Assembly (NCBI RefSeq): GCF_030272615.1
Contig: NC_081408.1
Span: 198,922,841 to 198,986,840 of the forward strand
Origin: Cryptomeria japonica
Lineage: Eukaryota; Streptophyta; Pinopsida; Cupressales; Cupressaceae
Length of the DNA: 64,000 nucleotides
Direction of reading: 5' to 3'
A program made the position numbers and the translations under genes. Shown here piece by piece: positions 35,723-47,032 of the stretch. Every line of letters begins with the position of its first letter. The first letter of the stretch is position 1. The notes beneath the pieces were generated by a model. That model was not told the DNA's origin. It saw only the letters and a program-made list of their open reading frames with translations, and made no database searches.

Positions 35723-37304
35723 TGTAGACACCTAAAAGTTGCACAACAAATTAAGTGAATAAAATTCATTTAATTATCCCTAATTCTTCTAATTAATTAA
35801 ATTAAGATTTATTTAATATCCCTATTCTTCTAATTAGCCTATTAATCAAATAAAATATTTGTTTAATATTTCCTTTCTTCTATCTAAGCCATTTAATTAA
35901 ATTGACATTTAATTAAATACCCCCCCTCTAAATATTTTAATTAAATTCACATTTAATTAAAAATATCCATTTAATTAAAATCCCCTTTGCAAATAAATGA
36001 ATTTATTTATTTGTGAATAGTTCCCCGACTTGCAAAATCCTACAAATGCAAGTTGCAACCAACAATTGAAATAAATCACTTTTATTTTAATTAAATCCTA
36101 TTTTCCCTCACCCACTTGTAAAATCCTACATCTCCCACTTGCATCTCCCTAATCAATCTTCTAGAAGCCTTCTAATCCCATCCTAATCATGTCTAATCTC
36201 CTAATCATGTCCTTTCCCTAAATTTGAGGAGGTCACTTCTCAAATTTGGAAGAAAGTCTTCTAAATGCATTTAAGGTTATATCTCTTCAACAAGTTAACT
36301 TGTTGAGTTCTCCAAATTTGGAAGGACTCTTACAAATTTGTCCCCCAAAGTCCTATTGACCATTAATGGTTAATTCAACCACCCCTCATGGTTAGATACT
36401 TTCTCTCTAACTTAACCCTCATCTAACCCAAGGGTCTCATCAAGCACTCATGGCTTTGCCCTTGGTTATCCTATTAACCCTTGCACAAGAGTTTACCCCT
36501 TGGGTAAAGGCTTTATCCATTGGTTATCCACTAACCTAGCCTCAACCTTACCTCCTAAGGTAACCCATATCTCCTTGAGAATTTAATGTCTCTTACATCT
36601 CCTCTCAAGCCCTCTCAAGCTGGCATTTGTCAACTTGGGATTGGATTGAATCTCTCCCATGGACTGATAACTTTCAATCATAGCCCTTGTTGATATTGCT
36701 CAATCTCAACTATCCATTTCTCTATTTTTCTTATAAATAGAGCCCATTCCTTCTTCAAAATTATCAATCTCTTTGTGAATCTAAATTATAGTCATTTTGT
36801 AGGTTAAGGAGCTCATTCAAGTCATCTTCAAGCATTAACATTAGCATTATAGTATTTAGCATTTGCATTTTATTTAGGACATCATCTAGTTTAAATGCAT
36901 ATATTTTTCATAGCTTAATCAACTCATCTAGTATCATTTAATCTTTAATTTGGAATTAATCTAGTTTCATTATCTTCATCATCTTGAGCATTTTGTCTTG
37001 CATCTTGCATCCTATCTCTCACCCATTATCTTAGCATTCATTAGGATCTTAGTTGCATCCATTTGATCCTAAAATCGTTTAAATCTAATTCTCTAGGTTT
37101 TCATCCAAGAGATCAAGTGCTATTCCAAGTGAGGGCCACTTTGAATCTTGAGGATCTTTAGAGATAGAGGAGTATGGAACAATTTTAAAGAGTTTAAATT
37201 CACTCACTTGTTTGGTTTATTTCTAACCTCTAATGCTATGTTCCATGTGTGTGTTTGAGATGTTTTTCCCTCTTGCACGTTGAAGACCACATTTCCAGCA
37301 TACA
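35723..37304 (+). mobile_element. Solo LTR nested in the gag-only element's 5' LTR (1582 bp)
   Basis: It starts TGTAGACACC and ends CAGCATACA, flanked by the perfect duplication GTTAC (35718-35722 and 37305-37309). The uninterrupted sequence is visible in the other LTR near 31070, proving the insertion. The TATA box TATAAATAG lies at 36732-36740 and fixes the plus orientation. Confidence 0.93.
36732..36740 (+). promoter_or_regulatory. TATA box of the nested solo LTR
   Basis: TATAAATAG followed by AGCCCATTCC, about 1 kb into the LTR. Confidence 0.65.
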
Positions 37305-37759
37305 GTTACAACTAATTTGTGGCCAAGTCAAAGGTAGAGTTTGATTTGACTTAGGACACGTTCAAGTTCTGGATGCAAAAACATGAATACAAAATGACAC
37401 TTGAGGTGTCAATTGAGATACAAAATTACACTAAAAATGACTAAGTGTCTGGAGCATCGTCTTGTTCATTGTGGTTTCCATTTTTCTTCAAGAAATATTC
37501 ATATTGTCGCAAGGTAGCCTGCATTTCACAGTCATTTGGACCCAATGTGTTGAATCTGGCATCTAGAGTGGAGTTGCAGAAATGGATTTGAAGAATTCCC
37601 AGAGTTGGACAAAAAAAACCAAAGATGTGGTTCATGAAGTGCATTTTAGACTTATAAGTCCGATTTGCATTTGGGAAGGGTCAACAAACATATAGGTGCA
37701 TATTGGACTTATAAGTCCAAATGCACTTATGCAAAGAACAAAGGAAAGAAATAGTCTTT

Positions 37760-38215
37760 GGTGCAAATCGAGGTTATAACCCCGATTTACACCTAAGAAA
37801 GAATCATGGTGCAAGTTGGGGTTATAACCCTGATTTACACCAACACTTGGAAAAATGCAAAGGAAAATAGTGTGGGGACTCGGTGTAGATCAGGGTTACA
37901 ACCCCGATTTGCACTGTTTTTAGAGGGCTCAGTGTAGGTCAGTGATACAGCCTCGATCTACACTAGAATGGGTAGACTTGGTGTAGGTCGAGGTTATGAC
38001 CCTGTCTTACACCCAAAAGGGAGAACTTGGTGTAAGTCAGGGTTGTAACTTCGACTTGCACCAAAATGGGAGGACTTGGTGTAGGTCAGGGTTACAAACC
38101 CAATTTGCACTAGACTAAATTTTTTGCAAGGGAAGTGTAATTTGGGTTTGTAACCCTGATTTACACTTGTGTCCACAAAAGAGGTGTAATTCGGGTTTGT
38201 AAACCCGATTTACAC
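37760..38215. repeat. Tandem palindromic repeats in U3 (5' LTR)
   Basis: Counterpart of 31530-32100 with fewer units: GGGGTTATAACCCC and GGGTTTGTAAACCC-type palindromes flanked by GGTGTA and GCACCAAAA words. Copy number differs between the two LTRs. Confidence 0.85.
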
Positions 38216-38499
38216 CAAAACACAAAAAGCTAACTTAAAAGACCCAAAAAGGGACTCGAACCTCCGAAATGAGAATCGAGGGTCCTAAATCACATGAGGG
38301 GGTATAAAGAATTCCTCAAAAAGTGTTCTCAGAGCACATGAGCTACAAATTGGACAAAATTTGTAGGGGTTATTCTGTATTTGTGACATAGCCAAAAAAC
38401 GAGGATAACATGAATCATCATGGTGTCAATGATGGAATCCTTCATATCTAGATTAGAATGAGGTGGATCTAGGTCTATAGGATGATAAGATTGTGTTAT

Positions 38500-39571
38500 T
38501 GTTGGTATTATGGATGTGTTGCATTAGTTTTGTCATTGATGTCAATACTTGTCAACACTTATTCATCTAGAGATCTTTGGTTATGTTCATCGACATGTTC
38601 AGTGACTTATGCACAGTCACCCAGTATCTGGTTCACTGACAGGTTATATTGTTCACCGGCACTAATGATGATCTGTTATCATCTGAAGATTACTTGGTTA
38701 TGTCAAAGACATTGTTTGGACACTTGGTTTTGGTGATTTGATTATTGGTACAATCGAGTTTGCATATTTGTTGTTATCGACAAATAGGTCTAGGTTATGG
38801 ACCGGCAAGCATTATCTATTCTAGATCAGCATGACACGTTATGGAGATGTTTTATTGATTGGTTATTATTGTAAATGAATTGAGCCGACATCATGCATCG
38901 CAGATTGATTCATTTGTAAATGATTTTATTGTAATATCTTAGTGAGACGACCTACACATTTGGTCTTAGGTTTTGGTATATATGTAAGATCTCATTTTGT
39001 GAGATTATGTAGAGGTGTGTGAAAAAGGACTGTAATAAGGTATATATGAATATAAGCAGAGCTATACATGTAGACATCATTTGAAGATTCAAGGAAGGTA
39101 TGAGGAAGACAATCAGAGCTTAACCAATACTGAATACAGCATATGAAGATGTTATTTTGAGCAGTACATTATCATTGGATTTAAACATCCAATTGTAGTC
39201 AGTGTGACTCCCATTTTGTGATTGAGTAGTGAGCTCTGGGCAGTTGGCCTTTCTGCATGTGCAGACCCCATTTGTACACACATACTATCTGTAGTAATAT
39301 CATCTAATTGTGGTAATGTTTCCCACCATGGTTTTTTCCCTTACAAGCTTTCCACGTACAAATAACTGTGTTATGTGTTGTGTATGTTATTTGTCTTTTT
39401 GTTTCATGCATTGAACTTTACCAGTATTGTTATTATCTGCTAAACTGTCTACCAGCATTAAGTTTTGGTTTACTACTATTATGCATTAAGTTTGGTTAAG
39501 TTATATTTGGGTTGAAATTAATAGACAACTAATTCACCCCCCCCCCTCTCAGTTTCCTCTGGGTCCTAACA
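38500..39571 (+). mobile_element. Solo LTR (1072 bp), probably Copia-type
   Basis: It starts TGTTGGTATT and ends GGTCCTAACA, flanked by the perfect duplication GTTAT (38495-38499 and 39572-39576). A TATA box lies at 38977-38983. A C-run at about 39536-39548 near the 3' end is common in plant Copia LTRs. No gag or pol is attached. Confidence 0.88.
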
Positions 39572-39699
39572 GTTATCTCTAGAAGTAGATGAACATATGG
39601 TTTGAGTAGCTTCCTGGTAAATACAAGATGTAAACCCAAATACAATAGAATATTGAGAGTAATAGTATCGCCACCAATTGTGCAATTTTGCATAGAATT

Positions 39700-39961
39700 A
39701 TGTAAGGACCATAGAACAATAGTTTGATCTTGTAGTGATAAGCATAAAAAAATTTAGTTAGTAGATGTAGCCAAACTATATCACCAAACTCAAATATGTG
39801 TGGTGCATGATGGGTGTCATAACACTCTTTGTATTTCTATTGTTGATCTTGAATAAGTTTTGGGAGGGTGGTCCTACAATACTATGTCCTAATTGTGGGA
39901 TGAGATACAAAAAATGAGTTTTAGAAGGAATAATTATTAGACATCTTTGAATGAAAGTCAT
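39700..39961 (-). pseudogene. Ty3/gypsy integrase C-terminal remnant
   Basis: On the minus strand the frame reads KINNRNTKSVMTPIMHHTYL. In the next frame the overlapping text is close to a HHAPHIFEFGDIVWLHL-type motif seen after the integrase core of Ty3/gypsy elements. It is decayed, with frameshifts and no catalytic residues. Confidence 0.45.
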
Positions 39962-41730
39962 TTGCTCAAAGGAAAATTTTTTGCAATGTGTAAATAAGAT
40001 TTGAATGAAGAGGGATATTTGTATGAAGATCTATTTCTTCATGTTTAAATGAATGAACATAAAAATCCTATAGGAAGGTACCTTTAAGTTGTCCTCCTTT
40101 TGGTTCATGAAATTTTGATAACGATTCCTATTTTGGAGCAAGGTTTAGACAACCAAAAAATATCATGACATGAGATTTTGTAAGGGCATAGCACTCGAAC
40201 TAAGCTTTTTGAAGATTATATTTATAATAGATTTTATTTAAATATTATATTTATATTCTATTTTCTAGTGAAGATAGGTTTTTCACCAAAAATAAAGGTC
40301 TCTATTCGATCTAAACAGAAAAATTTCAAAATGTATTTTTTTTCAAAAATGTGCCCTTTATATTGAAGTTTCAATACAAAATCATCTAGATATATATACA
40401 AAAAAAAAATGCTATAATAAATTTGATAATAAATAAAATGTGCAACAAAAAAAAATTATTAAAAAAATATGTTCTAGATATCAATATTAATGATCTATAA
40501 TAAATTATGATTTTATCGTATTTCTAAAAAATCTATGCACTATGGCATGACATCACTAATTAAAAAATATTATAAATAAAAATATTGAGGTGGTGAAATA
40601 GGGATTCACTACTTTGGCTATGTAAACAAGGAATAAACCTATTTCATGCAATCCTCACATTTTAAGGGAGATTGGAATCAATAGATTCGCTCTCAAGGGG
40701 ATGAATGTTGATTGATTCCAGGTGGCTCCCTTTGTGGTGATTGAATTGGATGGTAAAAATATGAAAATTGAATGTAATATATAGGGCTAAAGATGAAAAA
40801 TTGACATAAATGAACATAAACAAATAATTTATAGATTCGATATGTAGTTGTAACTACAGGACTAATATGAGGAATATGATCAAAACCTGTGACTGAAATT
40901 CAGACTTAAAAAGTCATGACAGAGAAGCTTCAAACAACTGTGTCCTCCAAATGTTGGATGCAAACAAAACTTAATTGATCTAGAACCAAAATGTTGCTCA
41001 AAATCTACCCCAGAAGTTTCACAGACAATTCGTCAGACAATGTAGTGTCAATCAAATATGTCCTCCACTTTTTGCACCTATAAAAGATGGATGTGATCAT
41101 CTCTATCTACTCTACCTGATCCCAAATTTATAGCGCTTGAACCTATCACTTTCTCACAGAAATATAAGAAAGATGTTGGGAATAAGATTTTGCCTAGGTG
41201 AAACCCTAGGTTTTGAATAAAGCCTTGAAATGAATTAAAATGCTGAAGTAAAATGTTGAATAATATACCTCAGATCTGCTATAGAATATAGTAGATTGAT
41301 GATGCAATACTCTTTAAATGTGATCATAATTATTGATGCAATAATTGACAGAATGTGACAAGACATGAATGACCTAATCATAAACAATGCTTGCATGAAG
41401 ATTGATATAATTTTCTTACTCCATGATGTGTAGATCATGAGGAATGCTTGAAGGATATGGTGGGATAAAATATCGCCTTGATGCTCCACGAATGCATGAT
41501 GATTGGAGTGCAAGATAACGAATGTTTGTGATATCTCGTGATGATCAAAATGAATTAGAAGAATGCTCTTATATAGGGTTCTCATGGTATTTCCTTGATT
41601 AGGCCAACCTCCAACAATCAAATTGAGACATCATGATCTAAAACAAATGAGCTGAAAACATGCACTGACTTGTACAAATTTGGGCCTATTTTGGGAGAAC
41701 AAGGGTTTTTTGCACGCCACTATCCTAGGA
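39962..41730 (-). other. Repeat-derived DNA including an LTR-like promoter region
   Basis: No gene is supported. From about 40586 to 41700 the minus strand looks like an LTR: TATATAAG at 41568-41575, a leader with AACCCTAGG-like words, and a CCTATTTCACCACCTCA end near 40586-40602. Borders and a target duplication could not be established. The part from 39962 to 40580 is AT-rich. Confidence 0.35.
41568..41575 (-). promoter_or_regulatory. TATA box of an LTR-like region
   Basis: TATATAAG on the minus strand followed by AGCATTCTTC. The same style of box occurs at 10871-10878. Confidence 0.4.
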
Positions 41731-41876
41731 CAATGTGTTGGAATCACCGTTGTCGTTACACCAAAAGCTCAAACTGTTAGTGAACGAGCGTGCAGCCAGA
41801 GTTAAGGATCCACAGGAGGCAAGAGAAAGCCATGTCATGAATCCATTGGAGGCGCTAACCCACTGAATGGCCAACA

Positions 41877-41889
41877 ATCCTCCCCTCAG
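41877..41889 (-). other. Polypurine tract of the TRIM element
   Basis: CTGAGGGGAGGAT on the minus strand, directly before the 3' LTR start. Confidence 0.75.
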
Positions 41890-41936
41890 TGACTATTGAG
41901 GATTCCAGGGGCAACTCCAATGATTCAAACCCGTGA

Positions 41937-41954
41937 CCTAGCACTCTGATTCCA
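41937..41954 (-). other. Primer binding site of the TRIM element
   Basis: It starts TGGAATCAGAG, one mismatch in eleven from the usual plant initiator-Met primer site; the remaining bases are less similar. Confidence 0.7.
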
Positions 41955-42102
41955 TTTGTTGGAATCACCATTGCCGTTACACCAAAATCTTGAACTATCA
42001 GTGAACGGGCGTGCAGCCAAAGTTAAGGATCCATGAGAAGCAGGAGAAATCTATGTCACGAATCCACAAGAGGCGTTGACCCACCAAACGGCCAACACAA
42101 TG

Positions 42103-43001
42103 GCGTCTTGGATGCCATTGTCCACCCAAAACATAGTGAATAGGTCAGAGATAGGTTACAATAGCCAAAGTAGAGGTTTGAACCACCATGTGAATAGATG
42201 ACACCGATTTTGAGGTAAAAGGCTGAAAATAGGGTTGGATCAAAATGGGTCACACTAAGGCAAGGTCACAAAAAGTGGTGTAAATTGAAAAGGGTTACAA
42301 TTAATGACACTACAAATATATTATTAACAAATATTTACAAATGAAATAATGATTATTTATTTTTAAAATATATTTAGAATCTAGACATAAAATATCAAAA
42401 ATTATTAGTTCACATCATCTTCAAGTTCTTAACTTTTTGCGTGCTTAAATGAGCAAAAGTAAAAATAATAATAATTAAAATATGTTGATTTGAGTGTCCC
42501 AGTCAAGTAAAAAAATTGGACACTATTATGGGGCCACCTTGGATTTATTGATGAAAGTCCTAGAGGTATTGGATTATGCGGTGTTCTTTATCTTCTTCTC
42601 ATCCATGTGCCTATGTTATTGAATGTGCATGGTAAGATATATCAAGTGGTGCAATTGGTTGTATCCTAGGGTACCTTGTAGATCTATGTTGTAACCATGT
42701 TGAATATAAGTTAGGCTATCATCTCATGTGTGTGGATACCTATTTTTATGAATGCACATAAGTTGAATTAATGTATGGTTAGCCACCTCTACTACCCATT
42801 GGTTTATGGGTGAAAATTTAGGGATTTGATGCAGGAGCATTCCAAGTCAATTGGCATTCTTGCGTCATCCAAAAATATTTCATTCTGTGTTTCCAATTTT
42901 GGTTTGCTTTCAATTTTTGTTGGCATCTCTCTGATCAATTGATTGTGATAAGCAAGTTAAAATCATGTCTCTTCTCTATGGTGATCGGTCTATGAATTAA
43001 T
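42103..43001. other. Intergenic DNA between the TRIM and the PPR remnant
   Basis: AT-rich sequence with no gene supported. CACTACAAATATAT at about 42308 resembles a CACTA-type terminus but has no partner. Confidence 0.35.
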
Positions 43002-43330
43002 TTGGACCAAGGCATGGACATACCTCAACTCATAAAGAATTTTGTCAGAAATTATAGTTGTGATTGCTCTCATCAACATGTATATAAATGTGTAACCATA
43101 GACAAGGTATGTGAATTGTTCGACAAAATGCCTCAAAGAGACGTTGTCTCTTGGACCACAATGACTCCAGGATTTGCACAAAAAAGATTCATAGAAAAGG
43201 CTTTATAAACTTTCAAATAAATGCAATTGGAAAGCGTAAAGCCAAATTCCACAACTTTTCCAACATCCTTGGAAGGCACATGGATATCATTTTGTAATCG
43301 TAGATTAAGACTTTTGAAACTGGTGAACAT
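43002..43330 (+). pseudogene. Pentatricopeptide repeat (PPR, PLS type) fragment
   Basis: The frame has the PLS-type signature IDKVCELFDKMPQRDVVSWT, then TPGFAQKRFIEKAL, a TAA, and MQLESVKPNSTTFPT. This is one and a half repeats of an organellar RNA-binding PPR protein. Before it, RNYSCDC and HVYKCV look like the decayed preceding repeat. After 43255 the frame shifts. Real PPR genes have ten or more repeats, so this is a fragment. Confidence 0.85.
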
Positions 43331-43417
43331 TATGAAGCTTTATCAATGATTGTTCAAAGAGATTGAAATGACAGAAAGAAAGAGTTAAAATTCATTAAGT
43401 GGAAAAAAAAATCGATG

Positions 43418-44594
43418 TGTAGTATCCTGAGTTGTACTCCCTTACAATTTTATCCTTATTTGAGCCCTCAACTTGGCATTCATCCCCTAAGGCCTAATTG
43501 GGCCCTGATTCTACTCACACCATGCACCAAACTCAATATTTTCAATACCTACACTTTCTCCCCCAAAATTATGAGTCCCTAATTAGTTATGACCAGAGCA
43601 CTGGTGCCCTGGTCCTCGAGGACCAGAGTGCCCTCGCTCTGCTCCTCCCAATCAAGGCCCATTTTGGGACCTCTCAACAATAACTTTAAATGGGCGGGAA
43701 CCTAGATCCTATGTTAGCTAATGTTACAAAATTAATTCATTTTTCAACCAAGCATGTATAAAAGGAGGTCTACCCCTCTCATTTTGACATCAAGTTGGAA
43801 AATTAAAGTCCTCAAGAATTCATTCAAATTTAAGTGAGCAAGTAATCATTCTTCTTTCAAGCATTTGAGCAAAAGTAAAGTCAGGATTCAAGAATTGGAG
43901 ATGACATTCATGTTTTTTGTCTTATGAAGACTGAGAGAAACTCTAATTCCTTATGAAGAGAAACAAAACTTCATAAAAAGGTATATCATTAGTGTTTTAG
44001 ACATTTTCAACATTTCCCTCAAAAGGAAATTATTTCCATTACAGTACTTCATTTAAATTTCATTTCAATTTCATGGTTAATTTCCAAATTAGGGTTTGAC
44101 CTAAGGAAAACCCTATTCCTAGCAAATTTCTTTTCTCTAATGTGTGCAGGAATAGGTGTGAAGCTACAATTTTTTAGGATTGACATTATTCATAAAGACA
44201 AACAAGTTCCCCTTTAAATGATGAAAAGTTCAAAGGACCAGAGTGATAGGCATTCTAGTCCTGACAATTTAGGATGACCTTTTGGGGATAGATCTGAACA
44301 CTCACATATTGCTCAAATCCAGGTTCATGGCTCTATTTGACGATTGTAGCTCACTGTTTATGCATAATTGCCTCAATTTCAATATATTTACCCTAATTTC
44401 AGTATTTTCACAATTCAAATTAAAAAGATGGAATCAAACTTCAACCAGTGAATCTAATCACAATTCTCAACCCTATTCTTGTTGGATTGAGGCTAGATCC
44501 ATTGGATTCACCCCTCTTTAATGTAATGTTCCCTAAGCAAAAATTAGGTGTTTTACTACATCATTGGGTGAAACCTTAATTTTTCACCTTTACA
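43418..44594 (+). mobile_element. Solo LTR (about 1177 bp), related to the Tat LTR at 6463
   Basis: It starts TGTAGTATCC and ends CACCTTTACA. The flanks are CGATG (43413-43417) and CAATG (44595-44599), a 5 bp duplication with one mismatch that fits CpG decay. TATAAAAG lies at 43757-43764. The start and the GC-rich words (GCACTGGTGCCCTGGTCC near 43600) resemble the LTR at 6463-8086, suggesting one superfamily. Confidence 0.6.
43757..43764 (+). promoter_or_regulatory. TATA box of the solo LTR
   Basis: TATAAAAG followed by GAGGTCTACCCC, about 340 bp into the LTR. Confidence 0.6.
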
Positions 44595-45954
44595 CAATGG
44601 AAATTCAATCAAAAATATCGCTTGAGAATTGAAAAGGCATTATGAAAAGAAGAAAAATTGCCTCAAATGGAGTCAAACTTACAACAGGACCAATGAATGT
44701 GAAAGGACATTGAATGAAGATGAAAAGGCACCAAGGAAGGTCTAAAATGCTAAGGATGAAATGACATAAGAGCAAAGAATCACCCAAGAAGAAGGAGAGA
44801 AGCTTTGTGTAGGGTTGTATAGTGAGGACATCATCCAAAGAGGGCCTTGAAAAACTTAGAGTTGGTTGGTCCTAAGAGTGCATGGTGAGGTGAAGCTAGT
44901 GAGGCCAAGAGGAGGCAATGTCTGTTATTTTTGTTTAGAGAAATTAATGAAATCAATTGTGTTGCAATCTTATGTGTGACTCTAAATTCAAAATGAGTGC
45001 AAAGAGGATTTGCTTGTGTTTATGTTGAGTTTTTTTTAATTTGCAGGCTGAAGGATTTTCTGTTGCATCCAATGATATTAGAGCTAGAGGTTCTGAGTGC
45101 ATAGGTAGAGCATTGAATGTGAGGAAACCTATGCCAAGACCTATGGGTGAAGAATGGATTTGTGTGAACAGATTGCTGACTATGAGGCAGTTTTCACTTA
45201 AGTGTGTAAACTTGTTGTGGAGGGCTCAAAAGGATAATTGCAAGTGTGTGAAGTCTTGATCGTTTGAGAGCTTGAATCCACGAGGAAAGTGTATGAAAGT
45301 GGAAGATTGTAGTAGATGATGAGTCTACAGAAGAGGATGAGGTGGGTCCACTAATACATTTGGCCTCAAATTTTGATGGACAAGGCTTTTTGTGATCAAA
45401 TGTGATTTTTTTTTTTAAATGCCTGATAACGTCGAAATTTCGATGATTATTTCTAACGACGCCCATGTTAGTCAAAATTCCGACGACCAGAGGCATTATT
45501 AAAAACAAAAAAAAGCACAAGTTCATTTGAAAACCACGCATGATAGATTGAATTAACTCTCAACTTCCTTTGTCTCTGCCAATTCCTTTGTTTCTTTTGC
45601 CTCTTCCTCTGTCTCTGCCTCTGCCTTTGCAAATCGGGTTCGACGTTTCCTTTGCCTCTTTTTTCTCTGCCTCTTCCTTTGCCTCTGCCTCTACAAATTG
45701 GGTTGTCTAGCAGATGAAAATGAAGGATTGAATTAACTCATTTGGAGGGTATCAAACTATTGGAGATGGCAAAATTCCTGTAGATTTTTTCATGTCGTTA
45801 AATTCTTGTGGAGTTGCAGGTTGTGTGTTTGAATCATATAAAGTTGGTTGCAGACAAGTTCATTTCAAAGTGCATGTCTCATAAATTTGAACTTGTCATC
45901 CTACCAATATGTTCTCATTTATCTATTTCTCTTTACTTTCCTAATGATGCAGTT
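44595..45954. other. Intergenic DNA with a pyrimidine-rich tract
   Basis: A short open frame at 45041-45259 follows a TTTGCAG acceptor-like site and reads EGFSVASNDIRARG; no family is recognised. At 45560-45700 the plus strand is a degenerate CTCTGCCTCTTCCTTTGC repeat. A perfect palindrome TCGAAATTTCGA lies at 45432-45443. Confidence 0.4.
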
Positions 45955-46238
45955 CCTAGTTATTGAAAAGTCTTCCAATTATCGATTATGTTAGATAAAG
46001 GCTAAAAGTATTGTATAAAAAATAAAAAATAAGTAAACCCTATTGACTATACCAGAATCAATCTGCTTGCTTGCTCGTAAATGAATTTTTTCCATCCCTA
46101 GTTATTGAAAAGTCTTCCAATTATCGATTATGTTAGATAAAGGCTAAAAGTATTGTATAAAAATTTAAAAATAAGTAAACCCTATTTACTATACCAGAAT
46201 CAATCTGCTTGCTTTCTTGTAAATGAATGTTTTCCATC
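45955..46238. repeat. 142 bp tandem duplication
   Basis: Two nearly identical copies begin CCTAGTTATTGAAAAG, at 45955 and 46097. They differ by a few substitutions, so the duplication is recent. Confidence 0.93.
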
Positions 46239-46239
46239 T

Positions 46240-46430
46240 GCTTGATTGTAAATGAATGTTTATAAAGTAGTGATTGTATGAATTATAAATATGATTCCTT
46301 AATGAAACTTGCTTTGGAAATACTTGATTCAAATATATAAAATCAATAAAAGACCAGTGCCTTGATTCTTACTAGTTTCATATCATTTCAAATTAAAAAT
46401 CCTACATTTAACCTTAGAGATAGTTTTAAT
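46240..46430. repeat. Dispersed repeat shared with 63790-64000
   Basis: Shared words in the same order include ATGATTCCTTAATGAAA or ATGATTCCTTGATGAAA, TGATT...AAATATAT, AGACCAGTGCC or ATACCATTGCC, and CATTTCAAATTAAA or TATTTCAAATTGAAA. The partner lies right after the clathrin pseudogene and runs off the window. Confidence 0.65.
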
Positions 46431-46875
46431 AACTTGTTAATGTAACAAGACCATCATCTCAAAGGCTTCCATATGAATTATTGATTAAAATGTGACATCC
46501 AGTTAGTCTTACTAAATTTAACTTTACTTTGAAAGACCAATAAGACAATTCGAAGTTTGCCAACCAATCCTTCAAACTGATATTCAAACTAAAAATCAAT
46601 CTTAATTACAACATAAGATTGCACAATGAAACAATCTATGTAAATAGATTTATCCAAGGAACTGTTCAATCCATTGAAAAGATAGATACCATCATGAATG
46701 AGAAACACTTGAATCTTTACATTGAAAATAAAATACTTAAACTAGTTGATTTCAGTGCATATCCTCCATCAACTTGGTACTTCCAAACAACGAGTTCATA
46801 AGAAAATGTATAGAGACTATCTTTATAAAAAAAACTATAAACTTGTGATATTTGTCTCTCCTAAAAAATCCTCCA

Positions 46876-46882
46876 CATATAG
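46876..46882 (-). promoter_or_regulatory. TATA-like box downstream of orphan frame B
   Basis: CTATATG followed by TGGAGGATT on the minus strand, in the same relative place as the TATA box behind copy A (13102). No LTR ends could be found around copy B. Confidence 0.3.
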
Positions 46883-47032
46883 ATGAGGATTCGGTTTGAA
46901 AAATGAAAGCGCATACCCTTTCATTAAACTAAATTAACAAAAAAAACTAACTAGAAACTAACTACCTAAAAATTGCCCTAACAAACTAAAACTATAAAAT
47001 ACAAAGTCACATCTTTAAACATCTTTTGATAT

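Larger units (their letters stand above)
30002..38410 (-). mobile_element. Complete gag-only LTR retrotransposon (TR-GAG type)
   Basis: Two LTRs in the same orientation (30002-32283 and 34368-38410) enclose 2.1 kb. The perfect 5 bp duplication TGAAT flanks the whole element (29997-30001 and 38411-38415). On the minus strand the LTR starts TGTT and ends CAACCAACA or CAACCAATA. A primer site follows the 5' LTR. The interior has a gag gene but no protease, RT, RNase H or integrase, so the element depended on another element's enzymes. The right LTR is longer because of a nested solo LTR and a local triplication. Confidence 0.92.
34368..38410 (-). repeat. 5' LTR of the gag-only element (with nested insertions)
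   Basis: Homologous to 30002-32283. It contains a triplicated 140 bp block (35111-35530) and a solo LTR (35723-37304). Its terminal dinucleotide next to the primer site has mutated from TG to TA on the plus strand. Confidence 0.9.
41736..42097 (-). mobile_element. Complete TRIM/SMART element (362 bp)
   Basis: Two 141 bp direct repeats (41736-41876 and 41957-42097), each beginning TGTTGG and ending CCAACA, enclose only 80 bp. The perfect duplication CAATG flanks the element (41731-41735 and 42098-42102). On the minus strand TGGAATCAGAG begins two bases after the 5' LTR, close to the initiator-Met tRNA primer site TGGTATCAGAG. A GAGGGGAGGA purine tract abuts the 3' LTR. It encodes nothing and would need enzymes in trans. 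The two LTRs differ at about 25 of 141 positions, mostly transitions, so it is old. Confidence 0.92.

Noticed and set aside
41736-42097. tRNA-derived SINE
   Set aside because: A B-box-like GGTTTGAATC is present, but paired 141 bp repeats with TG/CA ends, a primer site, a purine tract and a 5 bp duplication fit a TRIM element far better.
42305-42320. CACTACAAATATAT as the left terminus of the CACTA transposon
   Set aside because: It is over 10 kb from the transposase, with an LTR, a PPR remnant and the orphan gene in between, and no matching right end was found.
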